A stretch of 64,000 bases of DNA from Virgibacillus profundi (GCF_002287375.1 NZ_NPOA01000002.1:124001-188000); one strand, 5' to 3'; shown: positions 17,269 through 25,993, counted from the first letter of the stretch. Program-made: numbers and translations. The notes: generated by a model not told the origin, from the sequence alone.

Positions 17269-17298
17269 TTGACAATTATTAATATTTAAGGGTAAACT
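17269..17298 (+). promoter_or_regulatory. Possible promoter of the importer operon
   Basis: TTGACA, 18 bases, TAAACT (four of six -10 positions). The operator-like palindrome lies just downstream. Confidence 0.4.
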
Positions 17299-17306
17299 AC
17301 ATATAA

Positions 17307-17317
17307 TTGTACTACAA
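17307..17317 (+). promoter_or_regulatory. Putative GntR/FCD operator
   Basis: TTGTACTACAA is a perfect palindrome around one base and fits the FadR-type pattern TNGTNNNACNA. It sits between gntR and the operon it is divergent from. Confidence 0.5.
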
Positions 17318-17378
17318 TATAGTTCTACATTTATAGACTTATTTATTAAAATTTAAGGGAGGAATGAAACAAGGTAAT

Positions 17379-17392
17379 TGTAAACGCTTGCA
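17379..17392 (+). promoter_or_regulatory. Putative cre box before the ABC importer
   Basis: TGTAAACGCTTGCA matches TGWAANCGNTNWCA at 13 of 14 positions. It lies 20 bases before the start codon, downstream of the promoter, where CcpA would act as a roadblock. Confidence 0.6.
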
Positions 17393-17412
17393 AAATAATA
17401 GGAGGTTAAAAA

Positions 17413-18210
17413 GTGAGGAAATTTTTACTGGTTTTCTTAGCATTGATTTCAATAATAGTGATTACAGCCTGTGGTGATAGTGAAGAAGCTAGTGGGAGTG
17501 AGGAAGGAAATTTACTAAGTGATATCGAGGAATCCGGGGTGCTGCGAGTAGGGTTTGAAGGTACCTATCCTCCTTTTAACTTTTTAGAGGGTGAGAATTA
17601 TGATGGATTTGATGTCGATATTGCAAATGAATTAGCTGATAGATTAGGAGTTGAAACAGAATTTTTTGCTACAAAGTGGGATAGCCTGATTGGTGGTCTT
17701 GATGCTGATAAATTTGATGTTATCATTGCTCAAATGACTGTAACCGAGGAAAGAAAGAAAAATGTTGATTTTACCGATCCATACGTAGTTACCGGTTCCG
17801 TATTAATTACTCGTGAGGATACAGAAGGCATTTCTGTATTAGAAGACATAAAGGGTAAGAAAGTTGGAGTAGGTGGGGGAACAACATTTGAAGAAGTAGC
17901 AAATAGTGTTGATGGTGCTGATGTGAAATTATACAAAAGCGTAAACGATTATATTCAGGATTTATTAAATGAACGATTGGATGTCATTATCAATGATCAG
18001 TTGTTAATGAGTTACAACATTCAGGAAGAAGAACTTCCGGTTAAAATAGTGAGTGATATTTTAAATAAAGATGAAATTGGTATGGCTGTGAAAAAAGGCA
18101 GTGATGAGCTAGTGGAAAGATTAAACCAGGAGTTGGCTGATATGAAGGAAGATGGCACATATGAAGAAATCTATAAAAAGTGGTTTGATTCAGACCCATT
18201 GATTAAATAA
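17413..18210 (+). CDS. Amino-acid ABC transporter, substrate-binding lipoprotein
   Basis: A 265-residue extracellular binding protein of the polar amino acid (PAAT, family 3) class. The signal peptide ends in ITAC, so Cys20 is lipidated, followed by an acidic linker. The mature part shows LRVGFEGTYPPFNF, FDVDIANELADRLG and DVIIAQMTVTEERKKNVDFTDPY, all typical of amino-acid binders of this family. It starts at a GTG behind AGGAGG. The permease (19577) and ATPase (20249) follow after an enzyme gene. The substrate is a polar amino acid; the neighbouring lysine-dehydrogenase-like enzyme points to lysine or a related diamino acid, which is an inference. Codon use is markedly A/T-rich. Confidence 0.88.
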   Translation: MRKFLLVFLALISIIVITACGDSEEASGSEEGNLLSDIEESGVLRVGFEGTYPPFNFLEGENYDGFDVDIANELADRLGVETEFFATKWDSLIGGLDADKFDVIIAQMTVTEERKKNVDFTDPYVVTGSVLITREDTEGISVLEDIKGKKVGVGGGTTFEEVANSVDGADVKLYKSVNDYIQDLLNERLDVIINDQLLMSYNIQEEELPVKIVSDILNKDEIGMAVKKGSDELVERLNQELADMKEDGTYEEIYKKWFDSDPLIK

Positions 18211-18234
18211 CTACTGGAGGAGGAACAAAAAGTT

Positions 18235-19386
18235 ATGCATGTAGTTGTATTAGGGGCAGGAATGATTGGTACGACAGTTGTAAGAGAAATGGCAGAAGAC
18301 AGCAATGTAGGAAAAGTAACAGTTGTTGATGGAATGAGACAGAGTATTAATAGATGTCTTAAAGTTGCTGATAATTTAAAAGTTGTAGGTGAAGTTACAA
18401 ATATACAGAGTGAAAAAGATATATATGAAGTGATCAAAGGGGCAGATGTAGCAATTGCATGTTTACCACATGCCTTAAGTTTACCTGCAACAAAAGCCGC
18501 AATCGCAGCAAAATGTAATTTAGTAGATTTAGTTGGGTCACAATTTGAAGAAAAGTTAAAATTGGATAATAAATCCAAAGAGTCAGGAATTGTTATAGTT
18601 CCAGGGTGTGGTGTTGCACCAGGGATCACCAACTTCTTAGCAGCACAAGGAATTGAAATGCTTGACGTGGCAGATGAGGCAATAATGGTTTGTGGGGGTA
18701 TCCCAAGATATCCTGCCCCCCCTCTATCGTATCAGGTGGTGTTTCGTCTGGAGAGCTTAATGGGGCTTTATACACGCCCGGCTGTAGCAGCAGAAAATGG
18801 AAGTCTAGTTACGCTTCCACCATTATCCGGACTGGAGAAAATGACATTCCCTGATCCTGTTGGAGAGTGTGAAGCCGTTATTACAGATGCACATAGCACA
18901 GCTTATACACTCAAGGGTAAAGTGAAAAAATTATATGAAAAAACATTACGTTATGCAGGGCATTGGGATAAAATGTCCGTTCTTGCAGAGTTGGGCTTTT
19001 TTGATGAAGAGAAAATAAATATAGACGGAAAATCATTAAGTCCCAGAAAATTCACTGAAAAAATATTGGAACCAAAGTTACGTGGTAAATCAAATGAAGA
19101 TATAACAGTAATTCGAGTTACAATAAAAGGAAAAAAAGATGGGAAGAATATTACTTACACCTGGGAAATGGTAGACTTCTATGATCATAAGCGAAGTATC
19201 ACTTCAATGGCGAAAACGACAGCTGTTCCGGCGATGTTAATGGCGAAATGGATCCTGAATGGAAAGGTAAAAGAAAGAGGGGTTGTACCTATTGAAAAAT
19301 TGATTGTTGGTGATCGATTTGATTTATTTATAAATGAATTAAGTCAAAAAGGTATTAAAATTAATCATTATGAAAAAGTAGAATAG
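18235..19386 (+). CDS. Saccharopine dehydrogenase family enzyme, lysine 6-dehydrogenase-like
   Basis: A 383-residue NAD(P)-dependent oxidoreductase. The Rossmann motif GAGMIG is at residues 7-12, followed by DLVGSQ, GCGVAPGITNFLA and GGIPRYPAPPLSYQVVFRLESL, which parallel the lysine 6-dehydrogenase of Geobacillus as I know it. That enzyme oxidises the side-chain amino group of L-lysine to the aldehyde, which cyclises. The gene lies between the binding protein and permease genes, with GGAGGAGG before the ATG, so import and first oxidation of the amino acid are probably linked. Other members act on saccharopine or carboxynorspermidine, so the exact substrate is open. Confidence 0.8.
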   Translation: MHVVVLGAGMIGTTVVREMAEDSNVGKVTVVDGMRQSINRCLKVADNLKVVGEVTNIQSEKDIYEVIKGADVAIACLPHALSLPATKAAIAAKCNLVDLVGSQFEEKLKLDNKSKESGIVIVPGCGVAPGITNFLAAQGIEMLDVADEAIMVCGGIPRYPAPPLSYQVVFRLESLMGLYTRPAVAAENGSLVTLPPLSGLEKMTFPDPVGECEAVITDAHSTAYTLKGKVKKLYEKTLRYAGHWDKMSVLAELGFFDEEKINIDGKSLSPRKFTEKILEPKLRGKSNEDITVIRVTIKGKKDGKNITYTWEMVDFYDHKRSITSMAKTTAVPAMLMAKWILNGKVKERGVVPIEKLIVGDRFDLFINELSQKGIKINHYEKVE

Positions 19387-19393
19387 ATTTTTA

Positions 19394-19520
19394 CACTGAT
19401 AGAAAAGTATAATTTTTTTAGGAAATCAGTATAAGTGCAGGCTTTGTGCCTTCACCATTAAGGCTTGCACTCCAGAGTATAAGGGCTTCTAAGAAAGCAA
19501 AATACGCTTTCAAGAATCCC
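19394..19520 (+). repeat. AT-rich intergenic repeat, copy A
   Basis: Begins CACTGATAGAAAAGTATAA and ends near CTTTCAAGAATCCC. Related copies lie at 21208, 24462 (inverted) and 24734. It separates the dehydrogenase gene from the permease gene. Confidence 0.75.
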
Positions 19521-19576
19521 TTTAACGAACGCCTAGTTTTCTAATATAAAGATACAAGTGAGGGGGGAAACAAACG

Positions 19577-20230
19577 ATGGACTTTACAATAATTATTGAA
19601 GCCTTGCCACTATTGTTAAAGGCTACATTAGTAACAATCGGACTGGCCCTTGTATCTATAGTAATTGCATTAATACTGGGATTTTTCACAGCCCTGGCCA
19701 GGATTTCAAAAATGAAACTTTTAAAAATCATAGGAACAATTTATGTATCAATGTTTCGTGGAACCCCACTATTGGTGCAAATTTTTGTGATTTATTTTGG
19801 TTTGCCCCAAATAAATATTTCATTGGATCCAATTCCATCAGGGATATTGGCTTTAAGTTTAAACGCAGGAGCGTACTTATCAGAGTCATTTCGTGCATCT
19901 ATCCTTGCAGTCGAAAAAGGGCAGATGGAAGCAGCGGTTTCCATGGGCATGACATATGGTGAGGCTATGAGAAGAATTATACTTCCACAAAGTATCAGAA
20001 TAGCTATACCAACTTTATCAAACACATATATAATTTTAATAAAAGATACCTCATTAGTCTCGGTTATAACCGTAACAGAGTTATTGCAAATGTCTACGTT
20101 AATTATTGCTAAAACATTTGAGCCTTTAACTATTTATTTGGTAGCAGCAGTTCTTTATTGGATTGTAATAACATTTTTCACTGTAATATTAGATCGTTTT
20201 GAAAAGAGAACATCAAGACATTTAGCTTAA
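19577..20230 (+). CDS. Amino-acid ABC transporter permease
   Basis: A 217-residue inner-membrane permease of the HisMQ type with about five membrane helices. The family loop that contacts the ATPase is at about residues 115-145 (AAVSMGMTYGEAMRRIILPQSIR), and FRGTPLLVQIF near residue 60 is typical. Only one permease gene is present, so the pore is probably a homodimer. It starts at an ATG behind a G-rich ribosome site and is followed 18 bases later by the ATPase gene. It belongs with the binding protein at 17413, from which it is separated by the dehydrogenase gene and a repeat. Confidence 0.9.
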   Translation: MDFTIIIEALPLLLKATLVTIGLALVSIVIALILGFFTALARISKMKLLKIIGTIYVSMFRGTPLLVQIFVIYFGLPQINISLDPIPSGILALSLNAGAYLSESFRASILAVEKGQMEAAVSMGMTYGEAMRRIILPQSIRIAIPTLSNTYIILIKDTSLVSVITVTELLQMSTLIIAKTFEPLTIYLVAAVLYWIVITFFTVILDRFEKRTSRHLA

Positions 20231-20248
20231 GGGGAGGGGGTAATAGTA

Positions 20249-21016
20249 GTGGAGGTAATTAAACTTCAAAATATAAAGAAAAGCTTTAATGAAAATATAG
20301 TTTTAAAGGATATTAATTTGACAGTAAACAAGAGTGAAGTTGTTGTAATTATGGGGCCAAGTGGCTCCGGTAAATCAACTTTATTACGTTGTGTTACCTT
20401 TTTGGAAGAGCCTGATGGTGGAATTATAAAACTTGGAGAACAAGAAGTGACAGCGGGTTCCCAAATGAATAAGCAAAGGAAAAATGATATTCGTAAATTA
20501 CGGCAAAATACCGGGTTTGTCTTTCAGCAATTCAACTTATTCCCACATAAGACGGCACTTGAAAATGTTATGGAAGGGCCAATGATAATTAAAAAGATAG
20601 CCCGTGAAAAGGCAAAACAAAAAGCAATAACGCTACTTAAAAAAGTAGGTCTAGCTGATAGAATGGATCATTATCCCGCTCAATTGTCAGGTGGTCAACA
20701 ACAAAGGGTTGCAATAGCTCGAGCACTATCCATGGAACCAATGGTGATGCTATATGATGAACCAACATCTGCGCTTGACCCTGAACTTGTTCGGGAAGTG
20801 CTTCAGGTTATGAAAGAACTAGCCAAAGAAGGCATGACCATGATTGTAGTAACACATGAAATGGCATTTGCAAAAGATGCTGCTGATAGAGTTATATTTA
20901 TGGATGATGGATTAATTATCGAAGAGGGAAGTTCCTATGAAATATTTAATAATCCAAAAGAAGATAGAACAAAGCGTTTTCTTCAGGATGTAAGTGAAGA
21001 GATTGTATTGGAGTAG
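20249..21016 (+). CDS. Amino-acid ABC transporter ATP-binding protein
   Basis: A 255-residue ATPase of the GlnQ type that powers the importer. Walker A is GPSGSGKST (about residues 36-44), the Q-loop is in FVFQQFNLF, the signature is [15 protein letters not shown] and Walker B is [13 protein letters not shown], followed by the switch histidine in VTHEM. The GTG start is seven bases behind GGGAGGGGGT. It is the last gene of the operon and a 12-bp terminator follows. Confidence 0.93.
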   Translation: MEVIKLQNIKKSFNENIVLKDINLTVNKSEVVVIMGPSGSGKSTLLRCVTFLEEPDGGIIKLGEQEVTAGSQMNKQRKNDIRKLRQNTGFVFQQFNLFPHKTALENVMEGPMIIKKIAREKAKQKAITLLKKVGLADRMDHYPAQLSGGQQQRVAIARALSMEPMVMLYDEPTSALDPELVREVLQVMKELAKEGMTMIVVTHEMAFAKDAADRVIFMDDGLIIEEGSSYEIFNNPKEDRTKRFLQDVSEEIVLE

Positions 21017-21056
21017 CATTATTTTGATATAGTAAATGAAATATTTTCATTTATAT

Positions 21057-21108
21057 ACCCATCTATTCTGTGCGAAAATTTCGCATAGGAATAGATGGGT
21101 ATTTTGTT
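21057..21108 (+). terminator. Terminator of the amino-acid importer operon
   Basis: A perfect 12-bp stem, ACCCATCTATTC with GAATAGATGGGT. The loop itself holds a second palindrome, TGCGAAAATTTCGCA. A T-rich run follows. Confidence 0.85.
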
Positions 21109-21207
21109 TTCTTAAATTTATTAAAATGATATAGTTCAATTATTGAAAGCAGTTTACACTAAGATCTTATCATGATAGGTAAGGAGATTTAAGATATCAG
21201 GTTAATT

Positions 21208-21310
21208 CACTTGACAAGTAGGAAAGTATAAAACTTACCTACTTGCATAAGTGCAACTAAGGTATCGCCGAAAAGGCTTGGCGATAGCCAGTTTTCTAAA
21301 ACCCTTAAAA
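21208..21310 (+). repeat. AT-rich intergenic repeat, copy C
   Basis: Shares GAAAGTATAA, GTGCAACTAAGG, AAAGGCTTGGCGATA and GTTTTCTAAAAC with the copy at 24734. It fills most of the 276 bases between the terminator and nagA. Confidence 0.7.
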
Positions 21311-21384
21311 TATTTCTTAATGGGTGTATAATGGAAAGAGAGATTTACTATGAGGAAAAGCTGAATTAGAAAGGTTGGGTTTAC

Positions 21385-22557
21385 ATGGGAGAAATAACAC
21401 CAATTATCATTAAAAACGCAAAAATTTATACTGAAGATACTGTTATTGAAAATGGGTACATATTGCTTGAAAACGGAAAAATAAAGTCTGTTTCTAATGG
21501 GGAACCGGTGAATTTACCGGATAATGTGCAGGTGATTGATGGAACAAATTCTAACGTCATCCCTGGTTTTATCGATGGACATATCCATGGAGCAGGTGGT
21601 GCGGATGTAATGGATGCGACAGAAGAAACGTTGGATACGATGGCCAGATTCCTGCCAAGTGAAGGGACAACGAGTTTTCTGGCAACAACGATTACCCAGT
21701 CACCTGAAAATATTGAAAATGCATTAGTGAATGCAGCGAATTATAAAAACAAGCCAGGTCAGGCTAAAATGATTGGCATTCATCTGGAGGGCCCATTTAT
21801 TGAAAAAAGTAAAGCTGGCGCTCAACCACTTGAATATATTATGGAACCAAATTTAGAGCAATTTAATAAATGGCAGCTTTTGTCAGGTGGGAAAATAAAA
21901 ACGATCACCATGGCGCCGGAGCATGATGCAGATGGTTCATTTATTCATGCTTTAAATGAAGCAGGTGTGAACGTGTCTGCAGGACATACGGGTACGAATT
22001 TTGCCGGAATGAAGGTAGCGGTTTCTTATGGTGTTCGCCAATTAACGCATCTTTGCAATGCAATGGCAGGGATTCATCATCGGGATGTTGGTGTTGTGGG
22101 AGCTGGTTTTCAATTGAAGGAATTGCGGGGAGAACTGATTGCTGATGGAATTCATGTTGCTCCGGAAATGCTCCAAATAATTTATAATGCTATGGGGAGC
22201 GAACGAATTATTTTAATAACGGATGCGATGCGTGCTAAAGGATTGTCAGCCGGGGATTATGAACTTGGTGGGCAGCCTGTAAAGGTTTCCGAGACCCGAG
22301 CATTACTGGAAAATGGTTCATTGGCTGGGAGTATCCTGAAAATGCATGATGGTGCAAAACAGATGCTCGAATTAGATGGGGTGTCATTGGAAAATATTAT
22401 CGAAATGGCTTCAATCAATCCAGCAAAACAACTGGGTGTTTTCGCTGAAAAAGGAAGTATTGCACAAGGAAAAGATGCAGATATTTTGGTTGTGGATGAT
22501 GAGCTGCAAATTAATTACACAGTTTGTGGTGGTGTGATTGGGTTTGTTGGCGAGTAA
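21385..22557 (+). CDS. nagA: N-acetylglucosamine-6-phosphate deacetylase
   Basis: A 390-residue metal-dependent amidohydrolase that turns GlcNAc-6-phosphate into glucosamine-6-phosphate and acetate in the cytoplasm. The N-terminal metal motif is GFIDGHIHGAGG (about residues 60-71). LEGPFI with the metal-ligand Glu, SAGHTGT, QLTHLCNAMAG and LITDAMRAKG (catalytic Asp) follow in the order of the family. The length is normal. nagB and the GlcNAc transporter are not adjacent, so this copy may serve cell-wall recycling. The ATG is preceded by GAAAGG. Confidence 0.93.
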   Translation: MGEITPIIIKNAKIYTEDTVIENGYILLENGKIKSVSNGEPVNLPDNVQVIDGTNSNVIPGFIDGHIHGAGGADVMDATEETLDTMARFLPSEGTTSFLATTITQSPENIENALVNAANYKNKPGQAKMIGIHLEGPFIEKSKAGAQPLEYIMEPNLEQFNKWQLLSGGKIKTITMAPEHDADGSFIHALNEAGVNVSAGHTGTNFAGMKVAVSYGVRQLTHLCNAMAGIHHRDVGVVGAGFQLKELRGELIADGIHVAPEMLQIIYNAMGSERIILITDAMRAKGLSAGDYELGGQPVKVSETRALLENGSLAGSILKMHDGAKQMLELDGVSLENIIEMASINPAKQLGVFAEKGSIAQGKDADILVVDDELQINYTVCGGVIGFVGE

Positions 22558-22627
22558 GGGATAAGGGAAGAGCATTATTGAAGTGGACCTTTCCTTTCCT
22601 GATGCCCTATTCACTATAATCTGATAG

Positions 22628-22686
22628 AAGCTGTTGGTTTTGCAAAGCATGATTTAATGCTTAAGGAGACCAGCAGCTTTTTATTT
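22628..22686 (+). terminator. Terminator of nagA
   Basis: A long stem: AAGCTGTTGGT faces ACCAGCAGCTT, extended inward by AAGCAT with ATGCTT. A T-rich run follows. Confidence 0.8.
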
Positions 22687-22944
22687 TATATAAATAATAA
22701 TTACATTCCTGAACAAATAGAATTATTGTAGCCGCCTAATCCCAACCAAGTTTCCCCAATAAAGTGTCCGCACATGGCAAGAAGATAGAAAAAACAGATC
22801 TATTAACAGAAAATACCGCAAATGCAAGAGTGATTTAAAGTAGATGCTGGCATGTACCGAAGAATTTTATTTGATCTTATTTCATTAAATATGCTTGGAA
22901 AGTTGCATGAGAAAATATATAATTTCAAATAATTAAAATAATGA
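22687..22944. other. Intergenic stretch before the doeA promoter
   Basis: With the promoter and leader this makes about 570 bases without a gene between the nagA terminator and doeA. No repeat or coding signal was recognised here. Confidence 0.5.
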
Positions 22945-22974
22945 TTGACAATTGAAAAAGCTTTGAATTATAAT
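22945..22974 (+). promoter_or_regulatory. Strong sigma-A promoter of doeA
   Basis: TTGACA, 18-base spacer, TATAAT: both hexamers match consensus. The operator at 22988 begins 13 bases after the -10 box and so covers the expected start of transcription. The layout is the same as at 29734. Confidence 0.85.
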
Positions 22975-22987
22975 GTAATTAAGATAA

Positions 22988-23002
22988 TGTCGACAATCGA
23001 CA
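22988..23002 (+). promoter_or_regulatory. Operator TGTCGACAATCGACA, copy 1
   Basis: A perfect inverted repeat, TGTCGA, three bases, TCGACA. The identical 15-mer lies at 29778 before the GntR regulator gene, so the regulator is the likely binder and would repress doeA at the transcription start. Confidence 0.75.
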
Positions 23003-23208
23003 GAAATTATTGATATTCAGTCTGTAGCAGTTTATGCATATAATAAATAAACAGCGCTTAGGATAATGGGAATAGTACCAATTAACCACCAACAAAAAGT
23101 ATTAATCGCTTCACAGTAGTCCACACACTCATAAAGTCTCACCACAAATTCATGCATATTTGTAAAGTTATATAACGTTGATATAAGATTTATTATTACA
23201 AAGCAAAA

Positions 23209-23222
23209 AGTAAGCGCTGTCA
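23209..23222 (+). promoter_or_regulatory. Putative cre box in the doeA leader
   Basis: AGTAAGCGCTGTCA matches TGWAANCGNTNWCA at 13 of 14 positions and lies about 220 bases into the predicted transcript, 33 bases before the start codon. Confidence 0.55.
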
Positions 23223-23255
23223 TATAAAATTCTTAATGTGAGAGGAGAGATATTA

Positions 23256-24443
23256 GTGTTAACATTTCCTATTTCAGAATTTCATGAGAGACTAACAAAA
23301 ACAAAGCAGAGGATGGCTGATGCTGGTATCGATGTTTTGCTGGTTACAGATCCAGCAAACATGAATTATTTAACCGGATATGATGCGTGGTCTTTTTATG
23401 TGCATCAAGTGCTTGCCGTTATGATTGATGAGGACCAGCCGATTTGGATTGGCCGTGGTCAGGATGCGAGTGCAGCTATGCATACAACGTGGCTCGATGC
23501 GGATCATATTATTCCATATGCAGATCATTATGTTCAATCAACGGTTAGACATCCAATGGATTTTGTAGGTGATTTGTTAAAAGAGAAAAAACGAGATAAA
23601 CAAACAATAGCTGTAGAGCTTGATGCCTATTATTTTACAGCAATGTGCTATATGAGATTGGTTCGTCGCCTGCCAGATGCTACGTTTGTGGATGGTACCA
23701 ATATGGTTAACTGGGTACGTATCATTAAATCGGATCAGGAAATTTCCTATATAAAACAAGCTTCGAAAATTGCTGAAAATGCGATGCAGGTGGCTTTTGA
23801 CACATTGGAAGAGGGGGTCAGACAATGTGATGTTGTTGCAGGAATTGCTCATGCACAGATAAGTGGTACAGAAGAATTTGGCGGGGATTACCCGGCAATT
23901 GTTCCATTACTTCCAACAGGTGATAAGACATCTGCAGCCCATTTAACCTGGAGTGATGACAGATTTAATCAAGGTGATCCTGTCATTATCGAGTTGGCCG
24001 GCTGTTTCAAGCGGTACCATTCACCACTTGCCCGAACTGCGGTGATCGGTATGCCGTCAGAACAGATGCAATATGTTTCCGATGTTGTGATTGAAGGAAT
24101 CAATACAACTCTAGATGCTGTTAAGCCAGGTGTTACCTGTGAAGAACTTGAGATGGTCTGGCGTCGTGTCATTGAAAAAAATGGTATTAAAAAAGAGTCG
24201 CGAATGGGGTACTCCATGGGTCTCAACTATCCGCCAGACTGGGGGGAGCATACTGCGAGTCTCAGACCGGGAGATCGCACAGTACTGGAGCCTAATATGA
24301 CGTTTCATTTAATCCCAGGTATTTGGATGGAAAATATGGGTGTGGAAATTAGCGAGTCCTTTCGGGTAACAGAAACCGGTAGTGAAATATTTGCAGACTT
24401 TCCGCGGGAGCTTATGGTCAAACCTAACATTCGGCTGGCATAA
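23256..24443 (+). CDS. doeA: Ectoine hydrolase (M24 peptidase-like)
   Basis: A 395-residue enzyme of the creatinase/Xaa-Pro peptidase fold predicted to open the ectoine ring to N-acetyl-2,4-diaminobutyrate (and hydroxyectoine likewise). It follows DoeA/EutD along its length: DPANMNYLTGYDAWSFYVHQ, DHYVQSTVRHPM, NWVRIIKS, GGDYPAIVPLLPTG, HLTWSD, ELAGCFKRYHSPLARTA, NYPPDWGEHTASL and VLEPNMTFHLIPGIWM. The length fits the family (about 400). A GTG 18 bases earlier is in frame, but the GTG at 23256 is seven bases behind AGGAGA. The ectoine importer ehuBCDA follows. Control is probably by the GntR regulator at 29853 and by CcpA. Confidence 0.9.
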   Translation: MLTFPISEFHERLTKTKQRMADAGIDVLLVTDPANMNYLTGYDAWSFYVHQVLAVMIDEDQPIWIGRGQDASAAMHTTWLDADHIIPYADHYVQSTVRHPMDFVGDLLKEKKRDKQTIAVELDAYYFTAMCYMRLVRRLPDATFVDGTNMVNWVRIIKSDQEISYIKQASKIAENAMQVAFDTLEEGVRQCDVVAGIAHAQISGTEEFGGDYPAIVPLLPTGDKTSAAHLTWSDDRFNQGDPVIIELAGCFKRYHSPLARTAVIGMPSEQMQYVSDVVIEGINTTLDAVKPGVTCEELEMVWRRVIEKNGIKKESRMGYSMGLNYPPDWGEHTASLRPGDRTVLEPNMTFHLIPGIWMENMGVEISESFRVTETGSEIFADFPRELMVKPNIRLA

Positions 24444-24461
24444 GCTTTGGCATTTTTTAAG

Positions 24462-24604
24462 AGGTTCTTGAAAGTGCTTTTGTATTCTTAGAAACTCTTA
24501 TACTCTGAAGTGCAAGCCTCCTGAGTGTTCGCTTAGTTCAGGAGAAAAACACTTTTCGTCTGTGTTGCTGCTGCTCCAAAGTGTTACTTACGCACTTTTA
24601 TGCA
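24462..24604 (-). repeat. AT-rich intergenic repeat, copy D (inverted)
   Basis: Its reverse complement contains GGCTTGCACTTCAGAGTATA and CTTTCAAGAACC, closely like the end of copy A at 19394. Confidence 0.7.
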
Positions 24605-24612
24605 AATCTTTA

Positions 24613-24634
24613 CGGTGGGGCGAGTAATCGGAGC
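24613..24634 (-). repeat. Short GGGAC-CCCACC element, copy 1
   Basis: CGGTGGGGCGAGTAATCG, the reverse complement of the element at 33545. Five copies occur in the window, always between genes. Confidence 0.6.
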
Positions 24635-24733
24635 CAAGAAAGAAATATGGATATATTTTGCTGCCTAGATTAGAAGAAGGGTTATTATTTCCCTTCTTCT
24701 ATACATATATTTCGAGTACAGGCGATTTCTTAG

Positions 24734-24890
24734 CACTGATAGAAAAGTATAACTTTTTTAGGAAATTAGTATAAGTGCATAAGTAAACTTCAAAGCACTT
24801 GCATCGCAGACGAAAAGTATTTTTCGTTGAACTAAGGCTTTCGCCATTAAGGCTTGGCGATAAGCCAAGTTTTCTAAAACTTGTATCGAA
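24734..24890 (+). repeat. AT-rich intergenic repeat, copy B
   Basis: Begins CACTGATAGAAAAGTATAA like copy A and ends with AAGGCTTGGCGATAAGCC and TTTTCTAAAAC like copy C. Together with copy D it fills most of the 545 gene-free bases between doeA and ehuB. Confidence 0.75.
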
Positions 24891-24988
24891 GGGGATAAAA
24901 AGTTTTTCAAAATAGAAACAAGCTATTGCAACTAAACCTGTTTGGCATTTGGAAATCTTTTAAAAAAATAGAAGGGGGTTAAAGGTAT

Positions 24989-25912
24989 ATGAAAAAATTA
25001 TTGCTGTTTTTATTGTTTTGCTCTGTATTCATAGTCCTTGCAGCATGTGGTAGTTCAGATGATGATACCGCAAGCGGTGAAGGGGAGGATAGTAGTGAAA
25101 GTGGAGAAAGTGGGGAGACTTCTGATAGTGTATTAGCAGAATTACAGGAAGCGGGTACGGTAACGGTAGGTTTTGCCAATGAAAAACCGTACGCATATCA
25201 GGAAGACGGTGAGCTAAAAGGAGCCGCGGTTGATATCGCAAAAGCAGTTTTTGCCGAACTGGGAATTGATGGCATGGAATCTCAGCTTGCTGATTTCGGT
25301 CAACTTATACCTGGACTAAAAGCAGGGAAATTTGATGTTATAACTGCAGGTATGGCAATTAACCCGGACCGCTGTGAAAACGCAGCATTTGGTGAGCCTG
25401 AAATGAAATACGGGGAAGGGCTTATCGTACAAAAAGGAAATCCACTTGGACTGGAAAGCTATACAGATATTGCTGACAATCCAGATGTTACGGTTTCCGT
25501 TATGGCTGGAGCAACAGAAAATGAATTCCTTAAAACAGAAGGTGTAAATCCTGACCAAATTCAAAGTGCACCGGACATTCCGGCAACATTCTCAGCAGTA
25601 GAATCAGGCAGAGCTGATGCAACAACTGGAACAGAAATGACAATTAAAATGGCACTTGAATCTGCAGATACAGACCAGTTAGAATTTGTTGAAAGCTTTG
25701 AACAACCCGACGTAGAAGGTGTGCCAAGCTATGGTGCAGCAGCTTTCCATTTGGATAATGATGAACTGCGTGAAGCTTACAATGAAAAATTAGCTGAACT
25801 AAAAGAAGATGGAACAGTAGCTGAGTTATTGGAGAAAAATGGATTTAGTGAAGAAATGAACATGGTGGAAGCTGAAGTTACAACAGAGAAAGTTTGTAAC
25901 GGCGAATTTTAA
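24989..25912 (+). CDS. ehuB: Ectoine/hydroxyectoine ABC transporter, binding lipoprotein
   Basis: A 307-residue extracellular binding protein. The signal peptide ends in VLAAC with Cys20 as the lipid anchor, then an acidic Ser/Gly/Glu linker. The mature part carries the EhuB-type sequence AGMAINPDRCENAAFGEP, GEGLIVQKGNPLGL and DIPATFSAVESGRADATTGT, plus two late cysteines; R and C in DRC belong to the ligand region of the subfamily. It should capture ectoine and hydroxyectoine outside the cell and hand them to EhuC/EhuD. The ribosome site GAAGGGGGT precedes the ATG. A terminator and a repeat separate it from ehuCDA, which would allow more binding protein than permease. Confidence 0.88.
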   Translation: MKKLLLFLLFCSVFIVLAACGSSDDDTASGEGEDSSESGESGETSDSVLAELQEAGTVTVGFANEKPYAYQEDGELKGAAVDIAKAVFAELGIDGMESQLADFGQLIPGLKAGKFDVITAGMAINPDRCENAAFGEPEMKYGEGLIVQKGNPLGLESYTDIADNPDVTVSVMAGATENEFLKTEGVNPDQIQSAPDIPATFSAVESGRADATTGTEMTIKMALESADTDQLEFVESFEQPDVEGVPSYGAAAFHLDNDELREAYNEKLAELKEDGTVAELLEKNGFSEEMNMVEAEVTTEKVCNGEF

Positions 25913-25952
25913 TATATAGTAATTTTGTATAGTTATAGAGTTTGATTACTCC

Positions 25953-25993
25953 AAAGGGTCTTACTCCCATGCCCAGGGAGTAGGATCTTTTTT
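25953..25993 (+). terminator. Terminator or attenuator between ehuB and ehuC
   Basis: GGGTCTTACTCCC faces GGGAGTAGGATC with one bulge, followed by six T. It should end or reduce transcription after ehuB. Confidence 0.75.

Noticed and set aside
23032-23223. Small hydrophobic protein on the minus strand in the doeA leader
   Set aside because: 63 residues with two hydrophobic stretches, but no ribosome site; it is better explained as leader DNA with a cre box.
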